Of a stretch of DNA of 5,282 nucleotides, positions 1 to 5,282 are shown piece by piece. Positions within the stretch are counted from its first letter, which is position 1. Every line of letters begins with the position of its first letter. The notes under the pieces are model-generated. The model saw nothing but the letters and a program-made list of their open reading frames with translations. It ran no database searches and was not told the DNA's origin. The stretch is from assembly GCA_964575185.1 (NCBI GenBank), contig CAZNPW010000106.1:1-5282 (forward strand), given 5' to 3'. The translations under genes were made by a program, and so were the position numbers. The stretch is from CAZNPW01 sp964575185. Its GTDB lineage: Bacteria; Pseudomonadota; Alphaproteobacteria; Rhodobacterales; Rhodobacteraceae.

Positions 1-63
1 CACGACGAGGCCCGCGCCCGCGGCCGCGCTTCCCGCCACGATCCCCCGGATCAGTCCCTTCAT
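1..63 (-). CDS. 5' end of a leftward gene, product unknown (partial)
   Basis: Only 21 codons lie inside the window. The reading starts at an ATG at 63 and gives MKGLIRGIVAGSAAAGAGLV and one further Val. A purine-rich stretch (GGGAAAGG) lies 5 nt upstream of the ATG and serves as a ribosome binding site. The peptide has two basic residues followed by a small-residue hydrophobic run, as in a signal peptide or N-terminal membrane anchor, so the product is probably exported or membrane-anchored. Divergent polysaccharide deacetylase-like proteins of Rhodobacterales can begin in this way, but 21 residues cannot support a family call. The gene is divergent from trpG and shares its upstream region. 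Confidence 0.5.
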   Translation of the reverse strand, partial: MKGLIRGIVAGSAAAGAGLVV

Positions 64-109
64 CGCGCCTTTCCCTTGCCGCCCGGCCGCGCCGGCGTCG
101 GTTTCCTGC

Positions 110-139
110 TTGACGCCTCCGCGGGGTCGGGACCATCTG
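110..139 (+). promoter_or_regulatory. Possible sigma-70-type promoter for trpGD
   Basis: TTGACG at 110-115 matches a -35 box well. CATCTG at 134-139 is a weaker -10 candidate, 18 nt downstream. Initiation would fall near 147, leaving a leader of about 55 nt before the trpG start. The match is by eye only, and the -10 is poor, as is common in GC-rich alphaproteobacteria. No tryptophan-rich leader peptide was found between here and trpG. Confidence 0.3.
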
Positions 140-202
140 TAGCGCGGGGGGCGCGGCGCTTCATCCCCCAAATGCGGGGCGCGCGCGCGGCCGGGCGGAA
201 CG

Positions 203-784
203 ATGCTGCTTCTGATCGACAACTACGACAGCTTCACCTGGAACCTCGTCCACTACCTGGGCGAGCTCGGCGCGGATGTGCGCGTGCTGCGCAACGACGC
301 GCTCGACGTGCAGGCGGCGATGGGGATGCGCCCGCAGGCCATCGTGCTGTCGCCCGGCCCCTGCGACCCCGACCAGGCGGGCATCTGCCTGCCGCTGACG
401 CTCGCCGCCGCCGAGGCGCGGGTGCCGCTGCTGGGCGTCTGCCTCGGCCACCAGGCGATCGGGCAGGCCTTCGGCGGCCGCGTCGTGCGCTGCCACGAGA
501 TCGTGCACGGCAAGATGGGCACGATGCACCATGCCGGGCAGGGGGTGTTTGCGGGCCTGCCCTCGCCCTTCGAGGCGACCCGCTACCACTCGCTGGTGGT
601 GGAGCGCGAGAGCCTGCCGGCAAGCCTCGAGGTCACGGCGTGGCTCGCCGACGGCACGATCATGGGCCTGCGGCACCGCGACCGGCCGGTCGAGGGCGTG
701 CAGTTCCACCCCGAGAGCATCGCCTCGGAGCATGGGCACGCGCTGCTGCGCAACTTCCTGGACATGGCGGCCGTCCCGGCATGA
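203..784 (+). CDS. trpG: Anthranilate synthase component II, glutamine amidotransferase subunit
   Basis: TrpG hydrolyses glutamine and channels ammonia to TrpE, which makes anthranilate from chorismate in the first committed step of tryptophan synthesis. It is cytoplasmic. The 193-residue product is a complete class I glutamine amidotransferase of normal length. It opens with the typical MLLLIDNYDSFTWNLVHYLG. SPGPCDP at 50-56 is the conserved loop. The nucleophile is Cys80 in GVCLGHQ, and the triad is completed by His169 and Glu171 in VQFHPES. HGKMG at 102-106 and RYHSLVV at 127-133 are further family motifs. The ATG at 203 sets the exact family N-terminus; the SD-like GGGCGGA just upstream is modest. 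The stop overlaps the trpD start as ATGA, so the two are probably translationally coupled. The same subunit can act as PabA in folate synthesis in some bacteria, but the trpD context favours TrpG. Confidence 0.96.
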   Translation: MLLLIDNYDSFTWNLVHYLGELGADVRVLRNDALDVQAAMGMRPQAIVLSPGPCDPDQAGICLPLTLAAAEARVPLLGVCLGHQAIGQAFGGRVVRCHEIVHGKMGTMHHAGQGVFAGLPSPFEATRYHSLVVERESLPASLEVTAWLADGTIMGLRHRDRPVEGVQFHPESIASEHGHALLRNFLDMAAVPA

Positions 785-1797
785 GCGAAGGCCTGCGCCC
801 GCTGATCGGCATCGCGGCCGAGCGCACGCTGACGCGCGCCGAGGCCGAGGTGGCCTTCGGCGCCTTCTTCGACGGCGCGGCGACGCCGGCGCAGATGGGC
901 GGATTCCTGATGGCGCTGCGGGTGCGCGGCGAGACGGTGGACGAGATCGCCGCCGCCGCCGCCGCGATGCGGGCGCGGATGCAGCCGGTGGCGGCCCCGC
1001 CGGGCGCGATGGACATCGTGGGCACGGGCGGGGACGGGAAGGGCACGCTCAACATCTCCACCGCCGCGGCGCTGGTCGTGGCGGGGGCGGGGCAGGTCGT
1101 GGCCAAGCACGGCAACCGCAACCTGTCGTCGAAGTCGGGGGCCGCGGATGCGCTGACCGAGCTCGGGCTGAACGTGATGGTCGGCCCGCCGGTGGTGGAG
1201 CGCTGCCTGGCCGAGGCCGGGATCGGCTTCATGATGGCGCCCATGCACCACCCGGCGATCCGCCACGTCATGCCCGCGCGGGCGGAGCTCGGCACGCGGA
1301 CGGTGTTCAACCTGCTCGGGCCGCTGACGAACCCGGCGGGGGTGACGCGGCAGCTGACGGGGGCCTTCTCGCCGCGCTGGATCCGGCCGATGGCCGAGGT
1401 GCTGGGGGCGCTGGGCAGCGAGCGGGCCTGGCTGGTGCACGGCAGCGACGGCACCGACGAGATCAGCATCGCGGGGCCGACGGCGGTGGCCGCCTGGGAG
1501 GACGGCGCGGTGCGCGAGTTCACGCTGCACCCCGAGGACGCGGGGCTGCCGGTGCATCCCTTCGCGGCGATCATGGGCGGTACGCCGGCGGAGAACGCGG
1601 ACGCGCTGCGCGCGCTCTTGGCGGGCGCGCCGGGGGCCTACCGCGACGCGGTGCTGCTGAACGCGGCGGCGGCGCTGGTGGTGGCCGGCAGGGCGGCGGA
1701 CCTGCGCGAGGGCGCGGCGATGGCGCGGGAGAGCATCGACGGCGGCGCGGCGGCGGGGAAGCTCGCGGCGTTGCAGCGGCTGACCCCGGCGCGGTGA
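781..1797 (+). CDS. trpD: Anthranilate phosphoribosyltransferase
   Basis: TrpD transfers the phosphoribosyl group of PRPP to anthranilate, giving N-(5-phosphoribosyl)anthranilate. It is a cytoplasmic, Mg-dependent enzyme. The product is 338 residues, the usual length. The N-terminal helical domain (about 1-70) is followed by the PRPP/anthranilate-binding body: GTGGDG at 81-86, NISTAAA at 91-97, KHGNRNLSSKSG at 109-120, FNLLGPLTNPA at 176-186, and GSDGTDEIS at 221-229, whose Asp/Glu pair 226-227 is the expected metal-binding site. The ATG at 781 lies in the ATGA overlap with trpG and gives the canonical N-terminus. The reading frame stays open about 700 bases further upstream, but that extension overlaps trpG and is not TrpD-like. 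trpC, which often follows trpD in alphaproteobacteria, is not adjacent here. Confidence 0.97.
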   Translation: MSEGLRPLIGIAAERTLTRAEAEVAFGAFFDGAATPAQMGGFLMALRVRGETVDEIAAAAAAMRARMQPVAAPPGAMDIVGTGGDGKGTLNISTAAALVVAGAGQVVAKHGNRNLSSKSGAADALTELGLNVMVGPPVVERCLAEAGIGFMMAPMHHPAIRHVMPARAELGTRTVFNLLGPLTNPAGVTRQLTGAFSPRWIRPMAEVLGALGSERAWLVHGSDGTDEISIAGPTAVAAWEDGAVREFTLHPEDAGLPVHPFAAIMGGTPAENADALRALLAGAPGAYRDAVLLNAAAALVVAGRAADLREGAAMARESIDGGAAAGKLAALQRLTPAR

Positions 1798-1810
1798 CGG
1801 CGGCGCGGAG

Positions 1811-1833
1811 GAGGCCCCGGCCTGCGCCGGGGC
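1811..1833. terminator. GC-rich hairpin after trpD, copy 1 of a 23-bp repeated word
   Basis: GCCCCGGC at 1814-1821 pairs perfectly with GCCGGGGC at 1826-1833 around a 4-nt CTGC loop. The stem begins 17 nt after the trpD stop, the usual position for an intrinsic terminator. Only a short TTT (1840-1842) follows, so there is no proper U-tract. The same 23-bp word recurs at 2374-2396. The right arm overlaps the first base pairs of the 138-bp tandem duplication. Confidence 0.6.
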
Positions 1834-1976
1834 GCGGGGTTTCCCGGGGCCGGGCCGTAGCCGTCCAGCCCGGGCGCGCGCGGTGCGTCAGTGCAGGCTC
1901 GCCTCGAAAGTCGTCGCCGTCAGCGCGACATGCGCCTCGAGCGGCGGGCGCAGTTCGAAGGCCTGCGGGGCGCGGG
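1828..1976 (-). repeat. Tandem duplication, outer copy (3' end of the DUF3883 gene plus its downstream hairpin)
   Basis: This is the first of two copies with a 138-bp period. It matches 1966-2114 at 144 of 149 positions; the differing positions in this copy are 1867, 1905, 1909, 1918 and 1936. Read leftward it still encodes the C-terminus QAFELRPPLEAHVALTATTF EASLH with a TGA stop at 1888-1890, but it has no start codon, so it is a non-functional gene tail. The 11-bp word CGGGGCGCGGG occurs at 1828, 1966 and 2104, i.e. at both ends of the unit, which suggests recombination or slippage between short repeats. Confidence 0.95.
1850..1873. terminator. Duplicated, weakened hairpin in the outer repeat copy
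   Basis: This is the counterpart of the hairpin at 1988-2011. CCGGGC at 1850-1855 pairs with GCCCGG at 1868-1873. The A at 1867 opposes C1856 and opens the closing pair, so the stem is 6 bp instead of 7. It lies 14 nt beyond the duplicated stop codon at 1888-1890. Any function is doubtful. Confidence 0.4.
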
Positions 1977-2114
1977 GTTTCCCGGGGCCGGGCCGTAGCC
2001 GTCCGGCCCGGGCGCGCGCGGTGCGTCAGTGCAGGCTCGCCTGGAAGGTCGTCGCGGTCAGCGCGACATGCGCGTCGAGCGGCGGGCGCAGTTCGAAGGC
2101 CTGCGGGGCGCGGG
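1966..2114 (-). repeat. Tandem duplication, inner copy (in the body of the DUF3883 gene)
   Basis: This is the second copy of the 138-bp-period repeat and the one continuous with the DUF3883 reading frame. Relative to the outer copy, the differing positions are 2005, 2043, 2047, 2056 and 2074. In the leftward reading frame, two are synonymous third-position changes, one gives Asp instead of Glu, and one gives Gln instead of Glu. The fifth lies beyond the stop codon. The 138-bp period equals 46 codons. Confidence 0.95.
1988..2011 (-). terminator. Hairpin after the DUF3883 gene
   Basis: CCGGGCC at 1988-1994 pairs with GGCCCGG at 2005-2011 around a 10-nt loop. It sits 14 nt past the leftward stop codon at 2026-2028, where a terminator is expected. 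No U-tract is visible. Confidence 0.45.
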
Positions 2115-2361
2115 CGAAGTTCCACAGGCGGACCAGGCACCACGCCTCCCGCCGTTCGTCCGCCACGGCGAGTTCGTTGCGGGTGATGTGGAAGGGCGTG
2201 CGGTCCCAGCCGTTCGTCGTCTTGACCTCGATGAACCGCGGGTGCCCGCGCGGATCGAAACTCGCGATGTCGTAGCCCGCGCCGTCACCGTCCTGCTCGG
2301 CCACCCAGCGCACCTCGGCGGCAAGGTCGTCGCGGCCGGCGGCGCGGCGGTCACGGCGGCC
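2026..2361 (-). pseudogene. 5'-truncated DUF3883 (NOV_C) domain protein, PD-(D/E)XK nuclease-like
   Basis: The leftward frame from about 2361 down to the stop at 2026-2028 reads as the C-terminal DUF3883/NOV_C domain, found in standalone proteins and in restriction- or defence-type multidomain proteins. From GTG 2313 (residue 1), key features are GYDIASFD at 13-20 and FIEVKTTNGW at 27-36. The Asp15...Glu29-x-Lys31 pattern fits a PD-(D/E)XK nuclease core. TPFHITRNEL at 39-48 is also typical. Homology appears to begin at the frame reading AAGRDDLAAEV, just upstream of that GTG. The usual N-terminal part is missing: the frame runs into a repeated hairpin (2374-2396) and then the neighbouring gene. 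No ATG and no good SD exists, and GTG at 2313 (95 residues) or 2304 would be the only starts. I infer a truncated remnant, though a short expressed protein cannot be excluded. Its 3' end is duplicated downstream. Confidence 0.72.
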
Positions 2362-2373
2362 CCGCGACCGGGC

Positions 2374-2396
2374 GAGGCCCCGGCCTGCGCCGGGGC
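2374..2396. terminator. GC-rich hairpin after the quinone oxidoreductase gene, copy 2 of a 23-bp repeated word
   Basis: Identical over 23 bp to 1811-1833 and in the same orientation. The 8-bp stem (2377-2384 with 2389-2396) with a 4-nt loop starts 21 nt beyond the leftward stop codon at 2418-2420, where a terminator for that gene would lie. The remainder of 2362-2417 is GC-rich, with no further feature seen. Confidence 0.6.
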
Positions 2397-2417
2397 ACGG
2401 GGGTGGCGGGGGCGGGG

Positions 2418-3395
2418 TCAGGGCACAAGGACGATCGAGCCCGTCGTGCCGCGCCCCTCCAGCGCGCGGTGCGCCGCGGCGGCGTCGCGCAGCGGAAAGG
2501 TCGCGCCGATGACGACCTTCAGGGTGCCGTCGGCGATGGCGGCGAAAAGCGCCTGCGCGGCTTCGGGCAGCCAGCCCGGCCGGGCCATGTGGGTGAAGAG
2601 CGTGGGCCGCGTCAGCCGCAGCGAGCCAGCGCCGAGGTGGGCCACGCGGATGTCGTCGGGCACCCCCGAGGACTGGCCGAAGCTGACCACGGTGCCGAGC
2701 GGGGCCGTGGCCCGGATCGACCCCGCCATGGTGTCGCGCCCGACCGAATCGTAGGCCGCCGCGACGCCGCGCCCGCCGGTGATCTCCATCACCCGCGGCA
2801 CGAAGTCCCCGGCGCGGTAGTCGATCACTTGGGCGCAGCCGTGGGCACGGGCGAGCGCGCATTTCTCGGGGCCCCCGGCGGTGCCGATCACGGTCACCCC
2901 GCGCGCGGCGAGCCACTGGCAGGCCAGAAGCCCAACTCCGCCGGCCGCGGCGTGGAACAGCACGGTATCGCCGGGCCTCGCGGCATAGCTGTCGGTGATG
3001 AGATACCAGGCCGTCAGCCCCTTCAGCATCACCGCCGCGGCCTGGGCGTCGGTCACGCCTTCGGGCAGCGGCAGGGCCAGCGCGGCGGGCAGGGTGCGGT
3101 GTGTGGCATAGCCGTCGAAGCGGTGCACGTAGGCCACGCGGTCGCCGACCCGGTGGCCGGTCACGCCATCGCCCACCGCCTCCACCACGCCCGCGCCCTC
3201 GTTGCCGAAGGTCAGCCGGTCGTGCCCCGCGGGCCAGGGGTAGAGGCCGGTGCGGACGTAGATGTCGATGAAGTTGACGCCCGCGGCGGTCTGGCGGATC
3301 ATCACCTCGCCCGGGCCGGGGGTCGGGGCGGGGATCTCGGTCCAGGTCAGGACCTCGGGGCCGCCGGTGCGGGCGGCGGTGATGGCGTGGGGCAT
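2418..3395 (-). CDS. NADPH:quinone oxidoreductase, zeta-crystallin type
   Basis: A complete 325-residue medium-chain dehydrogenase/reductase of the zeta-crystallin (QOR1) group. Family members use NADPH to reduce quinones or related enones in the cytoplasm. The N-terminal GroES-like domain contains GVNFIDIYVRTGLYP at 39-53 and GNEGAGVV at 64-71. The Rossmann domain carries the nucleotide-binding stretch AAAGGVG at 149-155, followed by QWLAARGVTVIGTA. AYDSVG at 214-219 and RPTLFTH at 263-269 are typical of the group, and the protein ends IVLVP. The cysteine cluster of zinc-binding alcohol dehydrogenases is absent, as expected for QOR. The ATG at 3395 has a good SD (AAGGAGAT) 4 nt upstream. The same frame stays open far into the divergent gene, but nothing upstream of this ATG is MDR-like. 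The physiological substrate cannot be read from sequence. It ends at a repeated hairpin and is divergent from soeA. Confidence 0.93.
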   Translation of the reverse strand: MPHAITAARTGGPEVLTWTEIPAPTPGPGEVMIRQTAAGVNFIDIYVRTGLYPWPAGHDRLTFGNEGAGVVEAVGDGVTGHRVGDRVAYVHRFDGYATHRTLPAALALPLPEGVTDAQAAAVMLKGLTAWYLITDSYAARPGDTVLFHAAAGGVGLLACQWLAARGVTVIGTAGGPEKCALARAHGCAQVIDYRAGDFVPRVMEITGGRGVAAAYDSVGRDTMAGSIRATAPLGTVVSFGQSSGVPDDIRVAHLGAGSLRLTRPTLFTHMARPGWLPEAAQALFAAIADGTLKVVIGATFPLRDAAAAHRALEGRGTTGSIVLVP

Positions 3396-3575
3396 GGGGA
3401 TCTCCTTTCCCGCAAGCCTAGCCCGTGCGGCGGGGGAGGGAAGGGGCTTCGCCCCTCGCCCCTTGCGGGGCTCACCCCAAGGTATTTGAGGCAAGATGAA
3501 AGCCGGAAAAAGAACGACCGTCGCCGTCGAGTATGGCCTGCTGACAGGCGCGCGGCGCTGTGCCAGTCTGCACGC
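3396..3575. promoter_or_regulatory. Divergent intergenic region between the quinone oxidoreductase gene and soeA
   Basis: This 180-bp region must hold the start signals of both divergent genes. The right part (about 3480-3535) is distinctly more A/T-rich than the surroundings. TATGGC at 3532-3537 is a possible -10 for soeA, but no convincing -35 lies at the right spacing, so no promoter is called. No operator palindrome was identified. The left-central part is occupied by the hairpin/repeat element annotated separately. Confidence 0.4.
3442..3502. repeat. Dispersed-repeat-like element with two small hairpins
   Basis: AGGGGC at 3442-3447 pairs with GCCCCT at 3451-3456 around a 3-nt loop. GCCCC at 3458-3462 then pairs with GGGGC at 3467-3471 around TTGC. 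The tail at 3475-3502 contains CCCCAAGGTATTTGAGG followed by CAAGATGAAAG. From memory, hairpins plus a tail of the form 'CCCC-aGGTATTT-...-AAGATGAA' recur in intergenic regions of many Rhodobacterales genomes. Only one copy is in this window, so the repeat nature is recalled, not shown here. Confidence 0.5.
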
Positions 3576-5282
3576 ATGAGCGAGCACGCGATCACCGCCC
3601 GCGCGCCGGGCGACCGGGTGGCGAAGACAACCTGCTACATGTGCGCCTGCCGCTGCGGCATCGACGTGCACCTGAAGGCCCGGCCCGACGGAACCAGCCG
3701 CGTCGCCTACATCGAGGGCAACCGCGACCATCCGGTGAACCGGGGCGTCCTCTGCGCCAAGGGCGCTGCGGGGATCATGCAGGTGACCTCGCCCGCCCGG
3801 CTGCGCGCGCCCCTGAAGCGGGTCGGCGCGCGGGGGGAGGGGACGTTCCGGGAGATCACCTGGGACGAGGCGCTGGCGCTGGCGGTGTCGTGGCTGAAGC
3901 CGATCCGCGCGACCGCACCCGAGAAGCTCGCCTTCTTCACCGGGCGCGACCAGTCGCAGTCCTTCACCGGCTGGTGGGCGCAGGCCTTCGGCACGCCCAA
4001 CTGGGCGGCGCACGGGGGGTTCTGTTCGGTGAACATGGCGGCGGCGGGGATCTACACGCTCGGCGGCAGCTTCTGGGAGTTCGGCGCGCCCGACTGGGAG
4101 CGCACGCGGCTGTTCGTGCTGTTCGGGGTGGCCGAGGACCACGACAGCAACCCGATCAAGATCGGCATCGGAAGGCTAAAGGCGCGGGGGGTGCCGGTGA
4201 TCTCGGTGAACCCGGTGCGGACGGGCTACAACGCGGTGGCCGACGACTGGCTGGGGATCACGCCGGGGACCGACGGCCTGCTGATCCTGGCCCTGGTGCA
4301 TTGCCTCCTGGAGGCGGGGCGGGTGGACCTCGACTACCTCGCGCGCTGGACCAATGCGCCGCTGCTGGTGAACGACGCGGAGGGGCCGGAGAAGGGTCTC
4401 TTCGTGCGCAATGCCGAGCGCCAGCCCTTCGTGATCGACCGCCGGACGGGGGCGCCCGCGCCCTGGGACGCCAAGGGCGTGCAGCCCGACCTCGGCGCGG
4501 TCTGGCAGGGGCACCGGACGGTGTTCCAGCACCTGGCCGAACGCTACCTCGCGCCGGACCATGCGCCCGAGGCGGTGGCGGGCCGCTGCGGCATCCCCGC
4601 GCCGCGCATCCGGCAGCTTGCCGCGCAGCTTGCGGCGGCGGCGGCGGAGGAGGTGGTGCTGGACCGCCCGTGGACCGACTTCCGCGGCGACCGGCACGAC
4701 CGGATGGTCGGGCGGCCGGTCAGCTTCCATGCGATGCGGGGGATTTCGGCGCATGCGAACGGGTTCCAGACGGCCCGCGCGCTGCACCTCTTGCAGATCC
4801 TGCTCGGCGCGGTGGAGACGCCCGGGTCATGGCGGATGAAGCCGCCCTACCCCAAGCCCCCCGAGGCGCATCCGACGCCGCATTTCACCGCCGTGCCGGG
4901 GCAGGCGCTGTCGGGACCGCACCTGGGCTACGTCCGCGATCCCGAACACCTCGCGCTGCGGCCCGACGGCAGTCCGGCGCGGATCGACAAGGGCTTTTCC
5001 TGGGAAAACCCCTTCAGCGCGCACGGGATGATGCAGATGGTCATCCCCAACGCGCACGCGGGCGACCCCTACCGGATCGACACGCTGTTCCTGTTCATGG
5101 CCAACATGGCCTGGAACTCGTCGATGAACACCGCCGCGACGATCGGGATGCTGACGGCGAAGGACGGGGACGCCTATGTCATCCCCCACGTCATCGTCGC
5201 CGATGCCTATGCGTCCGAGACGGTCGCCTATGCCGACCTCGTGCTGCCCGACACGACCTACCTCGAGCGGCACGACTGCATC
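3576..5282 (+). CDS. soeA: Molybdopterin oxidoreductase, SoeA-like sulfite dehydrogenase catalytic subunit (3' end outside window)
   Basis: The frame is open from ATG 3576 to the window end, giving 569 residues, roughly 60% of the usual length of about 950. It belongs to the DMSO reductase/PsrA family. In SoeABC it oxidises sulfite to sulfate at a bis-MGD molybdenum centre and passes electrons through SoeB to the quinone pool via membrane subunit SoeC. The N-terminal [4Fe-4S] site is C20-x2-C23-x3-C27 with C60 in GVLCAKG. AFFTGRDQSQSF at 119-130 and HGGFCSVN at 146-153 follow; Cys150 is the likely Mo ligand. FGVAEDHDSNPIK at 183-195 and NPVRTGYNAVADDW at 212-225 are cofactor-binding regions. 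VLPDTTYLERHD at 556-567 is a typical late motif. There is no twin-arginine signal peptide, consistent with the cytoplasmic orientation known for SoeABC rather than periplasmic Psr/Phs enzymes. The SD is weak. soeB and soeC should follow. Thiosulfate/polysulfide reductase-type function is the alternative. Confidence 0.88.
   Translation, partial: MSEHAITARAPGDRVAKTTCYMCACRCGIDVHLKARPDGTSRVAYIEGNRDHPVNRGVLCAKGAAGIMQVTSPARLRAPLKRVGARGEGTFREITWDEALALAVSWLKPIRATAPEKLAFFTGRDQSQSFTGWWAQAFGTPNWAAHGGFCSVNMAAAGIYTLGGSFWEFGAPDWERTRLFVLFGVAEDHDSNPIKIGIGRLKARGVPVISVNPVRTGYNAVADDWLGITPGTDGLLILALVHCLLEAGRVDLDYLARWTNAPLLVNDAEGPEKGLFVRNAERQPFVIDRRTGAPAPWDAKGVQPDLGAVWQGHRTVFQHLAERYLAPDHAPEAVAGRCGIPAPRIRQLAAQLAAAAAEEVVLDRPWTDFRGDRHDRMVGRPVSFHAMRGISAHANGFQTARALHLLQILLGAVETPGSWRMKPPYPKPPEAHPTPHFTAVPGQALSGPHLGYVRDPEHLALRPDGSPARIDKGFSWENPFSAHGMMQMVIPNAHAGDPYRIDTLFLFMANMAWNSSMNTAATIGMLTAKDGDAYVIPHVIVADAYASETVAYADLVLPDTTYLERHDCI

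Noticed and set aside
141..180. Mutually exclusive G-run/C-run pairings before trpG resembling an attenuator
   Set aside because: The runs (146-151, 165-169, 176-179) are short, and no leader peptide with Trp codons is present. Chance is likely in such GC-rich DNA.
76..780. Open frame upstream of trpD in the same frame
   Set aside because: It overlaps trpG, has low-complexity Ala/Arg/Gly composition and no homology-like motifs. The trpD start is fixed by the ATGA overlap.
583..1574. Two long leftward open frames antisense to trpD
   Set aside because: Their composition is rich in His, Arg, Pro and Ser, typical of shadow frames in GC-rich coding DNA; no SD or domain seen.
1828..2114. CRISPR array or minisatellite
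   Set aside because: There are only two copies, with no spacers between them, and the unit is plainly a gene 3' end with its stop codon.
1883..2754. Rightward open frames across the duplicated region and the qor 3' end, one with an internal protein repeat
   Set aside because: The internal repeat is merely the 138-bp DNA duplication read on the wrong strand. The opposite strand carries recognisable DUF3883 and QOR sequence.
2418..2916. Possible N-terminal extension of the DUF3883 frame into the qor gene
   Set aside because: The extension is a shadow of qor, Arg/Ala/Gly-rich with no DUF3883-type N-terminal motifs; the protein-like signal stops near 2361.
2418..4142. A 574-codon leftward open frame extending the qor gene through the intergenic region and antisense to soeA
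   Set aside because: Only residues from the ATG at 3395 are MDR-like, and that ATG has a good SD. The upstream part is the GC-rich antisense of soeA.
4176..5273. Leftward open frames antisense to soeA
   Set aside because: The plus strand encodes a continuous molybdopterin oxidoreductase with all expected motifs; the antisense frames are shadows.

Overview
The window is very GC-rich, with strong G/C bias at third codon positions. Gene content and intergenic motifs fit an alphaproteobacterium, most likely Rhodobacterales (Rhodobacter/Paracoccus/Roseobacter relatives). This rests on three things: the proteins read like that group's TrpG, TrpD and SoeA; strong hairpins without U-tracts follow the genes; and one intergenic element looks like a repeat familiar from that order. 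No species can be named from the sequence alone.

Layout from left to right. At 1-63 is the extreme 5' end of a leftward gene of unknown function. After a short intergenic region comes the rightward pair trpG-trpD (203-1797), joined by an ATGA stop/start overlap. It encodes the glutamine amidotransferase subunit of anthranilate synthase and anthranilate phosphoribosyltransferase, two early steps of tryptophan synthesis. trpC does not follow directly. A GC-rich hairpin ends the pair.

The 1798-2417 region is the odd part. It holds a leftward, apparently 5'-truncated gene for a DUF3883/NOV_C (PD-(D/E)XK nuclease-like) domain. Its last 25 codons, stop codon and downstream hairpin have been duplicated in tandem with a 138-bp period (1828-2114). 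The locus is bracketed by two identical 23-bp words in the same orientation (1811-1833 and 2374-2396), each carrying an 8-bp-stem hairpin and each lying about 20 nt beyond the stop codon of the flanking gene. This looks like a degraded accessory locus sitting between housekeeping genes.

At 2418-3395 is a complete leftward gene for a zeta-crystallin-type NADPH:quinone oxidoreductase. A 180-bp intergenic region with two small hairpins and a dispersed-repeat-like tail separates it from a divergent rightward gene (3576 to the window end). That gene encodes the first 569 residues of a cytoplasmic molybdopterin oxidoreductase, best read as SoeA, the catalytic subunit of the quinone-linked sulfite dehydrogenase SoeABC. 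soeB and soeC would be expected beyond the right edge.

I did not find a new multi-gene system. The main unexplained structure is the truncated, tandemly duplicated DUF3883 locus with its flanking repeated hairpins.
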